DNA of 45,367 nt from Pelargonium cotyledonis (taxonomy: Eukaryota > Streptophyta > Magnoliopsida > Geraniales > Geraniaceae): positions 1 to 45,367 of the forward strand of contig JAYMTA010000077.1 in the NCBI GenBank assembly GCA_036897625.1, read 5' to 3'. The notes under the pieces are model-generated. The model searched no databases. It worked only from the letters and a program-made list of their open reading frames with translations, and was not told where the DNA came from. The stretch's first letter is position 1. Every line of letters begins with the position of its first letter. The position numbers and the translations under genes are program-made. Shown in pieces: positions 13,749-25,200 of this stretch.

Positions 13749-14940
13749 GTTATCTTCTTTTCATCTTCTATCTATCTATTTCTTGTTCTGCTTGATTTGA
13801 TTTTTTCCCCTCCACCAGTGAGTGCTTATGGTATGCTTGATTTGATTTTCCTGGAAAATTTCGAAGGCCAAAACATGTTTTCTACTTGTTAATTACTTTA
13901 AAAGTGATGATAGGTGTGTTAGAAACTTGAATTTGCTGAGAAAATCCAGGGAAGGGAAGGGAAACATTGAGTTATTGCTTTAGTCAAGTGAGTTGCGAGC
14001 CTTTGAAATGGAATTTAGGAGTAGCTATTGAAATATGAATTTGTGTGTGTGTGTATTTGAAGTTTTTGTTAATGAGGAAAATATCTCAGTTCTATAGTTA
14101 ATGCTGAGACTCAGTCAAGTTTAACAAAGTTTAGCGCATCACTAATTATCACTCATATCCGCTTTAATGAATGTGCGGCCATCTGGATCCAGTTCAGATG
14201 TGTCTTGGCTGAGTTTTAGCCATTAACACTATCAATGAGACTCCTTTCTCTCCAATGAGAAAAAAGAATCTCGGCCACAGAGCTAATGTTTGAGACTCAA
14301 CTAAGCAATGAGAATTTGGCATGTCACGAATAAACACCCATTTTCAATGATTTTATGGGCACGGAGTGCTTGACCGGATCCGATTCAAATGTGTCTTGGT
14401 TGAGCCTCAACCATTAACTAGGTTGAGATTCTTTTCCCTCATTTGTTAATAATGTAGGATATGGGCATGTACAGAATAGGGAGGCTGAAGTGAAGGAGGA
14501 GAATATGAGCTGAGGATCCCATGAAGTTTACAAAAAGTTCTTTAGATGATGTTGACCTTATTTGGGATGTGGCTTGGTTGGTTTTTATGGGGTCTGGGGT
14601 TTGTCTATGTGAAGGCGGTCTAGTTGACATTTTACCGCATCAATGGAAAAAGAGTTTTCTTATTGTTATTCACATAGATCTTCTAGTTTTCATGTTAATG
14701 TTAGTTCCACTGTTTGTGCTGATATATGTTTCAAGGGCTATATGATAAATAATATCAAACTGTTTCACAAACCTTCCGGAATGTGCTTCTTTTCTTTCAA
14801 AATAAACAAATACTTGTTCTGATATTTTTTTCATGATAATTACCCATATGATCATTAGTTGATTGTATTGTTGACATTGCATGTTCAAAGAGTTTCATTT
14901 CGAGCTCATAATTGCTGAGCTTGCATTGTCTCCGTGCAGG
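13749..14940 (+). other. Probable 5'-UTR intron of BSM/RUG2
   Basis: A donor-like GCCAG|GTTATC (13748/13749) and an acceptor-like CCGTGCAG|GTTC (14940/14941) bracket a 1.2-kb non-coding stretch just 26 bases before the BSM start codon. Inside, about 14107-14440 holds two related copies of a dispersed repeat with CAGATGTGTCTTGGCTGAG / CAAATGTGTCTTGGTTGAG and CCATTAAC. A related piece lies in reverse orientation at about 20790-20860. The intron is inferred from splice-like signals only. Confidence 0.5.
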
Positions 14941-14966
14941 TTCATTCATACTGGTAATCCTTAAAT

Positions 14967-16541
14967 ATGAAGATTGAAATCTGTGCGAGCATCACAAAAC
15001 CTAGTTTGTTGCTTCTACATCCGGAGTTACCTTCTCTTACAAACCGTAAACCCCATTTAATTTTTACACCAACTCTTCGAACTCCAAGCATCCATGGGAA
15101 GAGAATTGGACTACATAACACGACTTGGTACTGTATTTCTGGTAGAACAGTTGCATCTAGCTATGTCAGTTCATCTGTGTCCAAGCCAAAGACTTTTCGC
15201 TCACGTCGGAAACAAGAGAGTTCCAAATCCTTGTATAGTCGCCCTAGTTTATTAGACATGAAGAATGAGAAGGCAGCAAATCGTGCCCGTGTTTACGAGT
15301 TCTTGAGGGGAATTGGTATTGTACCTGATGAACTTGATGGATTGGAGCTTCCTGTGACAGCTGAGGTTATGAGAGAACGTGTGGATTTTCTTCACAATAT
15401 AGGACTTATGATTGAAGATATTAATTACTACCCACTCGTTCTTGGCTGTAGCGTAAAGAAGAACATGATTCCCGTGCTTGATTACCTCGGCAAATTAGGT
15501 GTTAAAAAATCTACTTTAACAGACTTCTTGAGAAGATATCCTCAGGTCCTCCATGCTAGTGTTGTTGTAGACCTCACCCCGGTGGTTAAGTATCTCCAAG
15601 GGATGGATATCAAGCCAATTGACATTCCTCGGGTTCTGGAGAAATATCCAGAAGTATTAGGTTTCAAGCTTGAGGGGACGATGAGCACTTCGGTAGCGTA
15701 TCTGGTTGGCATTGGAGTGACAAGAAGAGAAATTGGAAGGATTTTAACCGAGTACCCGGAGATATTAGGAATGCGAGTAGGTCGGGTGATCAAACCTTTT
15801 GTGGAGTATCTTGAAAGCTTGGATATTCCAAGGTTTGCCGTGGCTAGATTGATAGAGAAGAAGCCTCACATCCTCGGGTTCGGATTACGGGAAACGGTGA
15901 AACCGAACGTGGAGTCCCTTCTAGAGTTCAATGTCAGGGAAACATCAGTTTCTTCAGTGATAGCACAGTATCCTGAGATCATAGGACTTGATCTGAAGGA
16001 GAAGCTTCTTAGTCGAAGAAATTGGCTTAATGAAATTATCGATTTGAGTCCCGAAGAATTTGGTAAAGTTGTTGAAAAGATGCCACAGGTTGTGAGCCTC
16101 AGTAATGCTCCTATGATGAAACATGTAGATTTTCTCAACAATTGCGGATTCTCCTTGCAACAAGTCCGGAAGATGGTCTTGGGGTGTCCCCAAGTTCTTG
16201 CTTTGAATCTTGACATTATGAAACTCAGCTTCGATTACTTCCAAAAGGTGATGGAGAGGCCTTTGGATGACCTAGTTGATTTCCCGGCATTCTTTACTTA
16301 TGGATTGGAATCTACCATAAAACCGAGACATAAGATGGTTGCAAAGAAGGGGTATAAGTGTTCTCTCGCTTGGCTTCTTAATTGCTCCGACGAGAAGTTT
16401 CAGCAGCGTATGGACTATGACTCGATTGACATGGAGGAGATGGAAGCAGAACCATCATTTGACATGAATTCACTAATGGGACCAGAGAGCGATGAATCAG
16501 ATTCTGACTTTGAAGATGATAGTGATGATGAATTTGTATAG
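14967..16541 (+). CDS. BSM: Organellar mTERF-family protein BSM/RUG2 (mTERF4)
   Basis: Mitochondrial transcription termination factor family member, needed for chloroplast gene expression and group II intron splicing; loss in Arabidopsis is embryo-lethal (belaya smert) or gives rugosa leaves. The 524-aa CDS has no intron. Residues 1-about 60 are Ser/Thr/Arg-rich, a likely plastid/mitochondrial transit peptide. From about residue 98 onward there are repeated mTERF motifs, each with the recurrent pattern of a helix followed by a YP.ILG / YPEVLGF / KPHILGF / YPEIIGL / MPQVVSL / CPQVLAL phrase about every 36 residues. The C-terminus is strongly acidic (EESD/DSDFEDDSDDEF). The conserved N-terminal block NRARVYEFLRGIGIVPDELD is characteristic of this subfamily. 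It is head-to-head with ABP1 and followed by PIEZO. Confidence 0.93.
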   Translation: MKIEICASITKPSLLLLHPELPSLTNRKPHLIFTPTLRTPSIHGKRIGLHNTTWYCISGRTVASSYVSSSVSKPKTFRSRRKQESSKSLYSRPSLLDMKNEKAANRARVYEFLRGIGIVPDELDGLELPVTAEVMRERVDFLHNIGLMIEDINYYPLVLGCSVKKNMIPVLDYLGKLGVKKSTLTDFLRRYPQVLHASVVVDLTPVVKYLQGMDIKPIDIPRVLEKYPEVLGFKLEGTMSTSVAYLVGIGVTRREIGRILTEYPEILGMRVGRVIKPFVEYLESLDIPRFAVARLIEKKPHILGFGLRETVKPNVESLLEFNVRETSVSSVIAQYPEIIGLDLKEKLLSRRNWLNEIIDLSPEEFGKVVEKMPQVVSLSNAPMMKHVDFLNNCGFSLQQVRKMVLGCPQVLALNLDIMKLSFDYFQKVMERPLDDLVDFPAFFTYGLESTIKPRHKMVAKKGYKCSLAWLLNCSDEKFQQRMDYDSIDMEEMEAEPSFDMNSLMGPESDESDSDFEDDSDDEFV

Positions 16542-17437
16542 TGCATGCAGCAAACAATCTTGGCTTTTCCATATTGGACATTCTCGTAGAGGGTACGAAT
16601 GCAATGTACAAACAGGTAAACCTCCTCAGCCCCTCCTTTCAAGTTTTTGCCACAAAAAATTGTCAATTTGGTACATTTGAAACTTTCATTTGTTCAATTT
16701 CATACGCAACAAAGTTGCATACGTAGTTTGAGATGTACACGACTCTTTTTTTTTTTTTGGGTCCTATTTCAATGTATGGTTCGTACTTCGTAAGAGCAGT
16801 TTATTCTATAATATTCAGTTACTGACTGCGTGGTTATATGTAAATAAAGTCGTAACAGTGTTTTTAGATGAAAAGATTAATGGAGGTTTAACACATGTAC
16901 TGTTGACTTAGTTTACTGGAATAGCCTCCCAAACTGAACAGAGGAAACTTTGGAATTTTCCGAAATGACCCTTTTCTCTGTAAGTTAAACCCCGGGAGTG
17001 GAAGTGCTGAAGTTCAGTGAAACAAATTTCTCGTCCACGAACATTTTCGACAGTCATAAAACACGATGTTCTTTGTTCTTAAGCAATTTTCCCATTTACT
17101 TTACTGTATTTGTATGTTTATTGTAAAAGTATGATTTAGTGACATGTTTGACGATACTTGCTTACTCAGCTAGACCTACAGAGGAATGAGGACCGAAGCT
17201 AGAAGGTGCCATTCAGCGAGTTTTCGGATTTCATATGCGAGGCTGTGATCAATGCGATCTCCGCCTATTTTGTGTCGGCTTGTTCCCTTCCTCTGCTATA
17301 AGTATGTCCCTTTTATTTGTTGAGCTTAACAATTGCTGCATTGTGTTTTGTACTATCCAAATACGGATGCATATTAAACTTTCGATGTGAATTGAATATT
17401 TCTCCATTAAAATTATGCTTTTCAGGTCCATTTTCAC

Positions 17438-17671
17438 GAATGTCCGGAGAAATATCTTTTCCTGAGTATGCATATGCTATACATCAAACTTTAAATCTGC
17501 ATAATTCTATGGCAATCTCGTATTTACTCGAATGATAACGTTCGGCTATGTGATGAATGTCCGGAGAAATATCTTTTCCCGAGTATGCATATGCTGTATA
17601 TCAGATCGTAAATCTGCAGATTTCTATGGCAATCTCGTGTTTACTCGGATGATAATGTTCGGTTATGTGTA
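17438..17671. repeat. 117-bp tandem duplication
   Basis: Two adjacent copies start at 17438 and 17555 with GAATGTCCGGAGAAATATC. They continue with GAGTATGCATATGCT, AAATCTGCA, TTCTATGGCAATCTCGT and TTACTCG.ATGATAA.GTTCGG. They are about 85-90 percent identical by eye, so the duplication is fairly recent. Confidence 0.9.
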
Positions 17672-17689
17672 CAGTTGCTACCAGCTCTC

Positions 17690-17790
17690 TCCCTTAAACT
17701 CAAATAACTCCTCTCATACCGTCAACGATGAGACTCGAACCCGAGACTTCAAAAAAAATTCAAACCACTTGGCGATGAAATATTCTAATG
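17690..17790 (-). mobile_element. tRNA-derived SINE-like fragment
   Basis: Read on the minus strand it has an A-box-like CGCCAAGTGGTTTG and, about 35 bases later, a good B box GGGTTCGAGTCTC. The spacing and order suit a Pol III promoter of a tRNA-derived SINE. It does not fold into a complete tRNA, and no target duplication was found. It resembles the TS/Au type of plant SINE only loosely. Confidence 0.4.
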
Positions 17791-19209
17791 GACCTGGGTG
17801 CCACTTTGGGCCTTAAACATGATAAGCCCATTTTCATTTGGGCCTATTCTCTTTTGGCAAATCTAGATTTGCTTTAAACAGATCCAATAAAAATGAAAAA
17901 TAATAAAAAACTCCGTTGGGTATTATATTTTGACCAATAACATGAGCTCTGCCCCAGTTGGAACGTAAAATATCCAAATGTCGATAATACCCTCCTTCCA
18001 CGTCAACAATTACACTACCTCTTTTGGCGAATCAGCATCTCTCTGAAGCCCAAAATTGGAAATGAAAAAGACGTCACCGAAAACAAACCCACGACAAGAA
18101 ACAGATCGCATATTCCGATAGGTCAAAAAGGTCATTGCTTTACAGTCTGAAATTACATTTAAATCCCAAATTGTTTACAAAAATTACATTTTGGGTAAAA
18201 TGGTTTGGTACCCCTGAATTTACATTTTTATTACTTCTAGCCCGTAATTAGGATTGTTAATGATTTAAACCCCTAAGATAGTCAATTTTTAGCGTAAAAT
18301 GTGTGGATTTGTTCAATCCAACCCGATTCAATCTTAAATTTGTAGGATAACAATAGATTGTTTTAAGTTGAATTGAGTTTATGTCAGCTAGTTGGATCCA
18401 TTTCTTCAGATCTAAATGCGAGTTTTAGTCGCATAAAATGAAATTGGCCAATTTTATGATAAGAAAAAACTGCATGAATCTATAGATTTTACACGTAAAC
18501 TTAAACTTGACTCGGTCTGAAACCGAACTCTCGTATCATACTAGGCATTTTCAACCTAATTTCAGGTCCTGTTAAGTCATTGGCTTTTCGTTTCCGTCCC
18601 ATTACTTGTTTGGATAATAACATTTGTTGCAATACCGATTCTTTTTTATCTATACAATGCTTTGCTCATGTCAAGACATCATATCCGCGTATGTGTCGGG
18701 TCAAATTGCCATCCCTAGTTATAGCAAGTTTGAGGGGGTAAATTTTGGGGTTAAAACTATTAGAAACACTAATTATGGGCTAAAATTGAAAAAAAAAATT
18801 ATAGAGGCATCAAACAAATTTACCTTTCTTATGCTAACCCAAGCTTCGTGCTCACGTTGTTTTCAATTTTCTTTTTTCTGTATACTATATAAATCCTTGA
18901 CTTTCAGGTCGGACCATTTGGTAAATTGCGTGTATAATCTATGTTTAGATTACACATTTTTTTTGACGCACGATTATTATTATTTTTTCCGGTAATTTGG
19001 AAAAAAAGAGCCAATAAGGACAATCTGGGTTCGTTTCATCATTTGTTCACCTGAAGCAGGATTCAGGTTCTCCATTTTCCGAGAAAATTTGGACTTTCCG
19101 GGAAATGGGTTTTCGGGGTTCTGATACGCAATAAGAACCCATTTGATGGATTTTCAGATTTTGATTGAGGCAATGAAACTGAAGTGATTTTCTGTGACAA
19201 GGGCTTTTC

Positions 19210-22200
19210 ATGGGGACTTTTCTGGGAGGGTTTGTTTTGCCTATGCTGCTCTTATCTGGTGAGTTTCGCAATTTGTTTTTATTTTGCATTAAAAGTTTTG
19301 TTATTGTGCTCTAAGATCAGTTAAAAGGGGTTGCTTTGAAGTTATTGTAATTTTAGTTCCATTCTGATATGAACTTAAAGTTTGCTCATTGTGCAAATAA
19401 TTTTAGATTCTAGTTAATTTGTTGTCCTTATATGTGTGTGTGTGCTCATTTCTGAGTTCATTTTCTTTTTTTGTCTTGTACAAGGTCATAGTAAAGTTTG
19501 TGTTGTAAATTGAAGTAATTCATTTTTAATCTACGTATTATGTTGTGGAGAACGTAAACTATATGCTTACCTCACTGAATTGTTGCTTGTTGAGTCGTCT
19601 ATCCGTTGGAGAACCATAATACTTAGAAGGTAGTGGGACGAAGCTATGAAGTCGCTTATAGCCATGCGCTCGGGTTTTTTTTATAGTCTAGAAAGATAGC
19701 TTGCTAATTAATTGAGTGATTTAGTGATGATGCGAACAAAGAGATTGATAGAGTTCATACTGGGTATAATTTATAAATAATTAAATATAGAGCCTTGTTG
19801 GTTTGACCTTTTTATTTCCATTGCACATATTCTTAGAATGATATCCATTCCATGGGCCGTGTTTGAGAATATTTGAATCAAGTATTTTATGTTCGTGACA
19901 TCTTCACGGCTAAAGTTTCCAGTTATGTGTGTTACGTGTGAGTAACTCAATTTACAATATTCTGCATGATATCTCATGTAACTTGTTCATTTATATTTTG
20001 TGTTCATGACATCTTCACGGCTAAAGTTCCCAGTTATGTGTGTGTAAGTGTGAGTATCTCAATTTACAATATTCTGCGTGATATCTCATGTAACTTGTTC
20101 ATTTATATGCATTTGACATATATCTTCTGCTAGAATCATACTCCCTCCATCACATGTGTTGTGTTTTGATTTTATCTGGCTATTGGAGAATCTTTGTACT
20201 TTATGTAGGTTTGATCTATTTACTTCCATTGCACATATTCTCAGAATGATAAACATTTCATGGACCATGTTTGAGAATATTTTGACCGCTTATAATTGAG
20301 TGTGTGTAGTATTTTAGTGATTGGTACGTTGAAGTTGAATATGACAAATCTGTGTGTTTCTGAATGGGCGAGATTATTTAATGTATATGCATTTCATAGT
20401 CTTTCACTTTGTGAAGCCTGGTTATTACTTTCTGGGATTTGATCCATTTTTGTACATCTTATTGCAGCTGCTTTAACCAATTGGAGTCTGATCTCTCTTG
20501 TTGATTTGATAGCTTTTCTTCTTATTCAATATATTGCGCCAAAAATAGGTAAGTGAGATGCTTTGTGTAGATCTACTGGTTTGAATTATATGCCCTTTTT
20601 ACTCTTAATAGTTTGCTTGCACCATGTACTTTATATTGTTTAATTAATGTGTGGGCATAAAAGACCTCTTTGCAAAAGATTTTTGGATTTTTTCTCAGTA
20701 GTCAAGAGACCCTGGATCAGAATGAAATACGTGCATAGGGTGATTACAATCACTTGATCAGTACAACTTAAGATAATGATTAGTGAAAAAAGAATTTAAG
20801 CTATAGAGTTAATGGATGAGACTCGGCCAAGCCAATGAAAGAATGACACCTCATTAACTATTATCATACGGCCATACCTACCCCAACATGCCCACACATT
20901 AATGAGCCAAAAAATTCCAAATACAAAGTTTCGATGCACAAAGAATTTCGATTTGGCTCAAATCCATTTGGATTCAAAACATACCTGAACATGAAATTCC
21001 AAATAACAACTATTGCCTTTTTCAATTTAAATTCTATGATTTTCCGAACATTGTATTTGTATTTGAAAAACAAGATTTAAAACACCAAATTTCAAATCAA
21101 ATTCATGTATCCAAATGAAACCTTTGAGAATTTGACATCATATTTTGTTTATTGTTGAACTTTATCGTAGGATGTCTAAACTCTAAACCATGCAGAAATA
21201 TATGGTTTCTTGTTCACGCTTCTTTGTACTGAATCCTCTATATTACAAGTGATTTTTTTAATACTACTAACTTGTCTTCTTCTTCAATTTTTTTATTACT
21301 ACAGAATTTCGTTATCGAGGGCGATTCCTGTTATTTTGGTCCGTTATCATATTTTCCATACTTGTAGTTTTTTCTCAAGTAATATATCTTATTATATGGG
21401 CTGCTGAGGAAGATAAATGGAGTGTGGCTAATGCATGGTGGGCAGAATTAACCGGATTTATGGTGTAAGAATGTGTTTCGGTTTTATGCAATTTTTTCCG
21501 CTCCTTTGTTACCTTTGGTTGGATTGAGACTTAATGTTTGTTGTTTCATTGACAGAATCCAGTCGTGGAAGACTCCCTCTGTAATATATTTTATCACTCT
21601 TCAACTATTAGTGATTTTGGTTACTGTAGTTGACATATACGGGGACGAATACGGCCTGATTCCGTGGCGAGATTCTTGTTGGGAACATTTCCTATTAGTT
21701 GTTGAACAAATAGGTTTGTAAGTAGTTCATACATGTGTGATTTTTCTGATTTTAATGTTTTCATCATTATTATCTGACAAAGTATCTCCCTAGGCGAGGC
21801 TCAAAGGCTTGTGCTTTGCATCGCAGATGGTCAGGCTAGGTGACTTTCACCTAGCGTGTGCCAAAATCCTTTTGCGCTTTTGTACTCCTTGCGCCTTTAA
21901 CTATTATGCTCCCTACAAACATAATTTGTGTGATCATGTTTATTCTAGCAATTATGTTTCGCCTAATTTGCAAGAATCTTTGGTCTTTTGTATTGAAGGT
22001 TCACATCTTAGGGTTGCTTCATGTTTGCTGTCACCTGGAATTCAGCTAGTTGTTGGAATTAGCCATCCCTCATGGGTTTCTCTACCATTTTTTATTGGAA
22101 TCTGTGTCGGCCTTGTGGATTGGTCCCTAACAAGCAATTTTCTAGGACTTTTCAGGTGGTTTAATGTTTTCTTTATCCTTCATTCCCTTCAAATTTGTTT

Positions 22201-25200
22201 GAATCGGTGATTAGTCACTTACATTGCACAAGTTTGCATTTGGTTTTGAAGGTGGTGGAGGCCTCTTAAGTTGTATGCTGGCTTCAACATTGCCCTGCTT
22301 TATGTATATCAGCTGCCAATAGAATTCCCAAATACAGTTCAATGGATTGCTGAGTTCATTGGTCTGTTCAAAATCTCGGTGGATTCTGGCTGGCTGAAGA
22401 TCTGTTCTGCTCTCTCTATGCTGCTTTTCTACATTACGGTATGCATATATTATTTTAAAAGATAAAAACCCTATTCTTAACTCTATTTGCAAATAGCTCC
22501 TTGAACTTTCATTTTTTTCATTCCTGTGATGTGAAACTGATGGTGATACTAAGGATAAAATAAGTATTTTGAAAAAATAAATAAATGATAAAACATGTGT
22601 CACACACCTGGCGAGAGAGAAAAAAATTTCAATGCAATCTGACCGACTGAATGAAAAATTGCAAATATGAGGAGTTAGTTGTTGCGAAAAGATGTATAGG
22701 GAGCTATTTGCAAATAAGGTACTTACCTGTAATTTGCCCATTAATAAATTCTAGTCCTGATTTAGTGTGAAATTGTATCATCTATATCATATATGCTATG
22801 CCACTTCTCCAATATCTCGTGCATCCATGTCTCTTGTTTATCATACTTTCGCTGATATCTACTATTTGTGTTCTAATTTTTTCTTCTCTCAACTCAGATA
22901 TCATATGTTAAACGTGATTTGGAAGAAATGGATTTTATTCTATCCATGAGTGCGAATCATTTGACAGATCAGCTTCTTCCCTCAAAGCATTCATTTTTTA
23001 TTCGTGAATCAAGGTAGCATGCTTGTAATATCTATTTTGTCATTACTCATCACGGCATGTCATATGAATGATCTTTTCTGATTATCAATTTTGAGCGAAC
23101 TTATATGGTTCTAGATCAAAGTTTATAAGAGCTTCCAACTAGATTTATAGGTTGATGAATCCTCTGTTGGACTTAATGTGGGTTTTGACAGAGGGGAGGT
23201 TTGAATGTCAGTCGAGACTTCTTTCTGGTTGCTTGCAAGCCTTAATATAGTGTTTCATCCCGTGCAGGACTGGTGTAAAGCATACCAATGTGTTATTGAG
23301 GGGAGCAGTTTTTCGGACCTTCAGTATCAACTTTTTCACGTATGGTTTCCCGGTACATATTTCTAAACTACATATTTGCCATCATTTTTTAGAGGTTAAT
23401 GTTGATGCAATTTTGTGTTACATATCTGAAAGTTCACATGTAGCTATTAGATGTTTAGTTAGTTGGAAATATTCATAAAATGCACCTATTGTGAAAGGGA
23501 ACTTCTGACATTAGTTTCTATATGATGAGTTAGATGTTACTTGAGCACGGTTTTTGTATTAGTAATAGTAATTTAGCGGATGCCATATGAACATATAAGA
23601 TCATAATATTTGAAAGTCGGCTCAGGGCCTCGCCGCCTCGGGGGCATGAATTATCACATTACAAAACACCTTCAGGAAGATTTTTTTTTTTCTTAGCCAA
23701 GAATAAGTAGTTTTAGATTTCAAAGAAAATAATTGCAATCTTATGAAACAAGCTAAAAGATAAATTTTGGCTGAAGGTTTAGGACTTACCTGCCTTGAAA
23801 CCAGCAATTAGTGTTTTTAAATTTATGGTTATTTCATTATTCATTTATATAATGTCACTTTTTTTTTAATCATTTTAATGTTATTCGGTTGTGGATTTCT
23901 TCTGGGTTGGGTCTTACTAATTGAATTGGTGGTTCTTTGGCACTTGACATATATAGCCAGCTGCATAACTAAGTGTAGAAGAACGTGTCTTTATTTCTTG
24001 TGAATTTTTTTACAAAGTTTTGATGAATACAATATCTCTTTGAATTTATGTTAAATTATTTATATGAAATCTTTCAGTGGTAAAATTGACAGGTCTCCTT
24101 GTTTGCTTTATCATTCTGGAGTTTCCATTTTGCAAGTTTATGTGCTTTTGGGTTACTTGCGTATGTTGGGTACATTGTCTACGCTTTCCCTTCAGTATTT
24201 CGCTTGCATCGGTTGAATGGGCTTCTTCTTGTCTTCATCCTCTTGTGGGCTGTTAGCACGTATATTTTCAATGTAGCATTTGCATTCTTGAATGGGAAAC
24301 TTGGGAAGGTAATCCTCTTTCGTTGGCATATAATTTCCATTTTTCAATAAGACAAAAACACCGTATGGTTGAATGTTACTTCTTCACAATATATTCAGGA
24401 CATGGAAATATGGGACATGGTTGGATTATGGCATTATCCTATACCAGGATTCTTTCTGCTCGCACAATTTGGTCTGGGAACTTTGGTTGCCTTGGGTAAT
24501 CTTGTGAACAACTCTGTTTTCCTCTGCGTGTCTGATGAGGATGGGCGATCTCGTATGGATGACTCCCCAGAGGAAGGTATTGACACCACATTTATAAATG
24601 GTTATTTATTGATTTGCTTTTGTTTTTGTTAAGAGTATATTTAATATTAGGCCAACTACGAGCTTAAGTTTTGAGTCGAGTTTGTCCTCTGCATGGTATT
24701 TTGTTAATGGATTAATGCAGCCGATCCCGACACTGTTTGGGAAATGACTGTTGCTTTTGTCCTATACATGATATGAGTCTTGTAGACCTGGAGGTCAGAA
24801 GTTCAAGTCCTGTCATCACTTGGATTGAAAATTGTTTTTTTTTTTTTTAAGTACGGATTGAAAAATGTTAAATATTCCAGCACAAGGCAAATAGAAGACT
24901 TGTGCATGGACCATGTGCCGAGCAATAACAAGGTTGCTTGTGAAGAGGCATGTTAGAGTATAAACTTAATATGAAGTCTTCAACTATCACTTTAAACTTT
25001 TAGTTGAGTTGATTCTCTTACAATTTTAGAGCCAAATATTTAGAAATATCATCAATTGCAACTTCTCACATTCAATCATAATTCATAAGGAATATCATCT
25101 TCTTCTTTTTTTCCGTTACTAGCCAACATGCTTGCCTGCATGGGATTGGGTTTGTAACCTCTTTTATGTATAGATTCGATCTCATAAATTGATTATTATC

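Larger units (their letters stand above)
16542..19209. other. Intergenic region between BSM and PIEZO
   Basis: The first few hundred bases are the BSM 3' UTR. From 17170 to 17300 there is a short GC-richer patch without a usable reading frame. Two tandem 117-bp units (17438-17671) and a SINE-like piece (17690-17790) follow. At 17810-18070, GGGCC words and an A-rich stretch look promoter-like; the PIEZO leader should lie closer to 19010-19209. No other gene is supported. Confidence 0.5.

Noticed and set aside
17200..17301. A short protein-like hydrophobic frame after BSM
   Set aside because: Only about 33 codons between stops, no start codon and no recognised family.
17690..17790. Possible tRNA gene on the minus strand
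   Set aside because: A and B boxes are present but acceptor and anticodon stems do not form; a SINE fragment is the better reading.
24769..24830. tRNA-like B box (AAGTTCAAGTCCTG) in PIEZO intron 10
   Set aside because: No tRNA fold or A box at the right distance; it is explained as the interior of the TRIM at 24627-25022.
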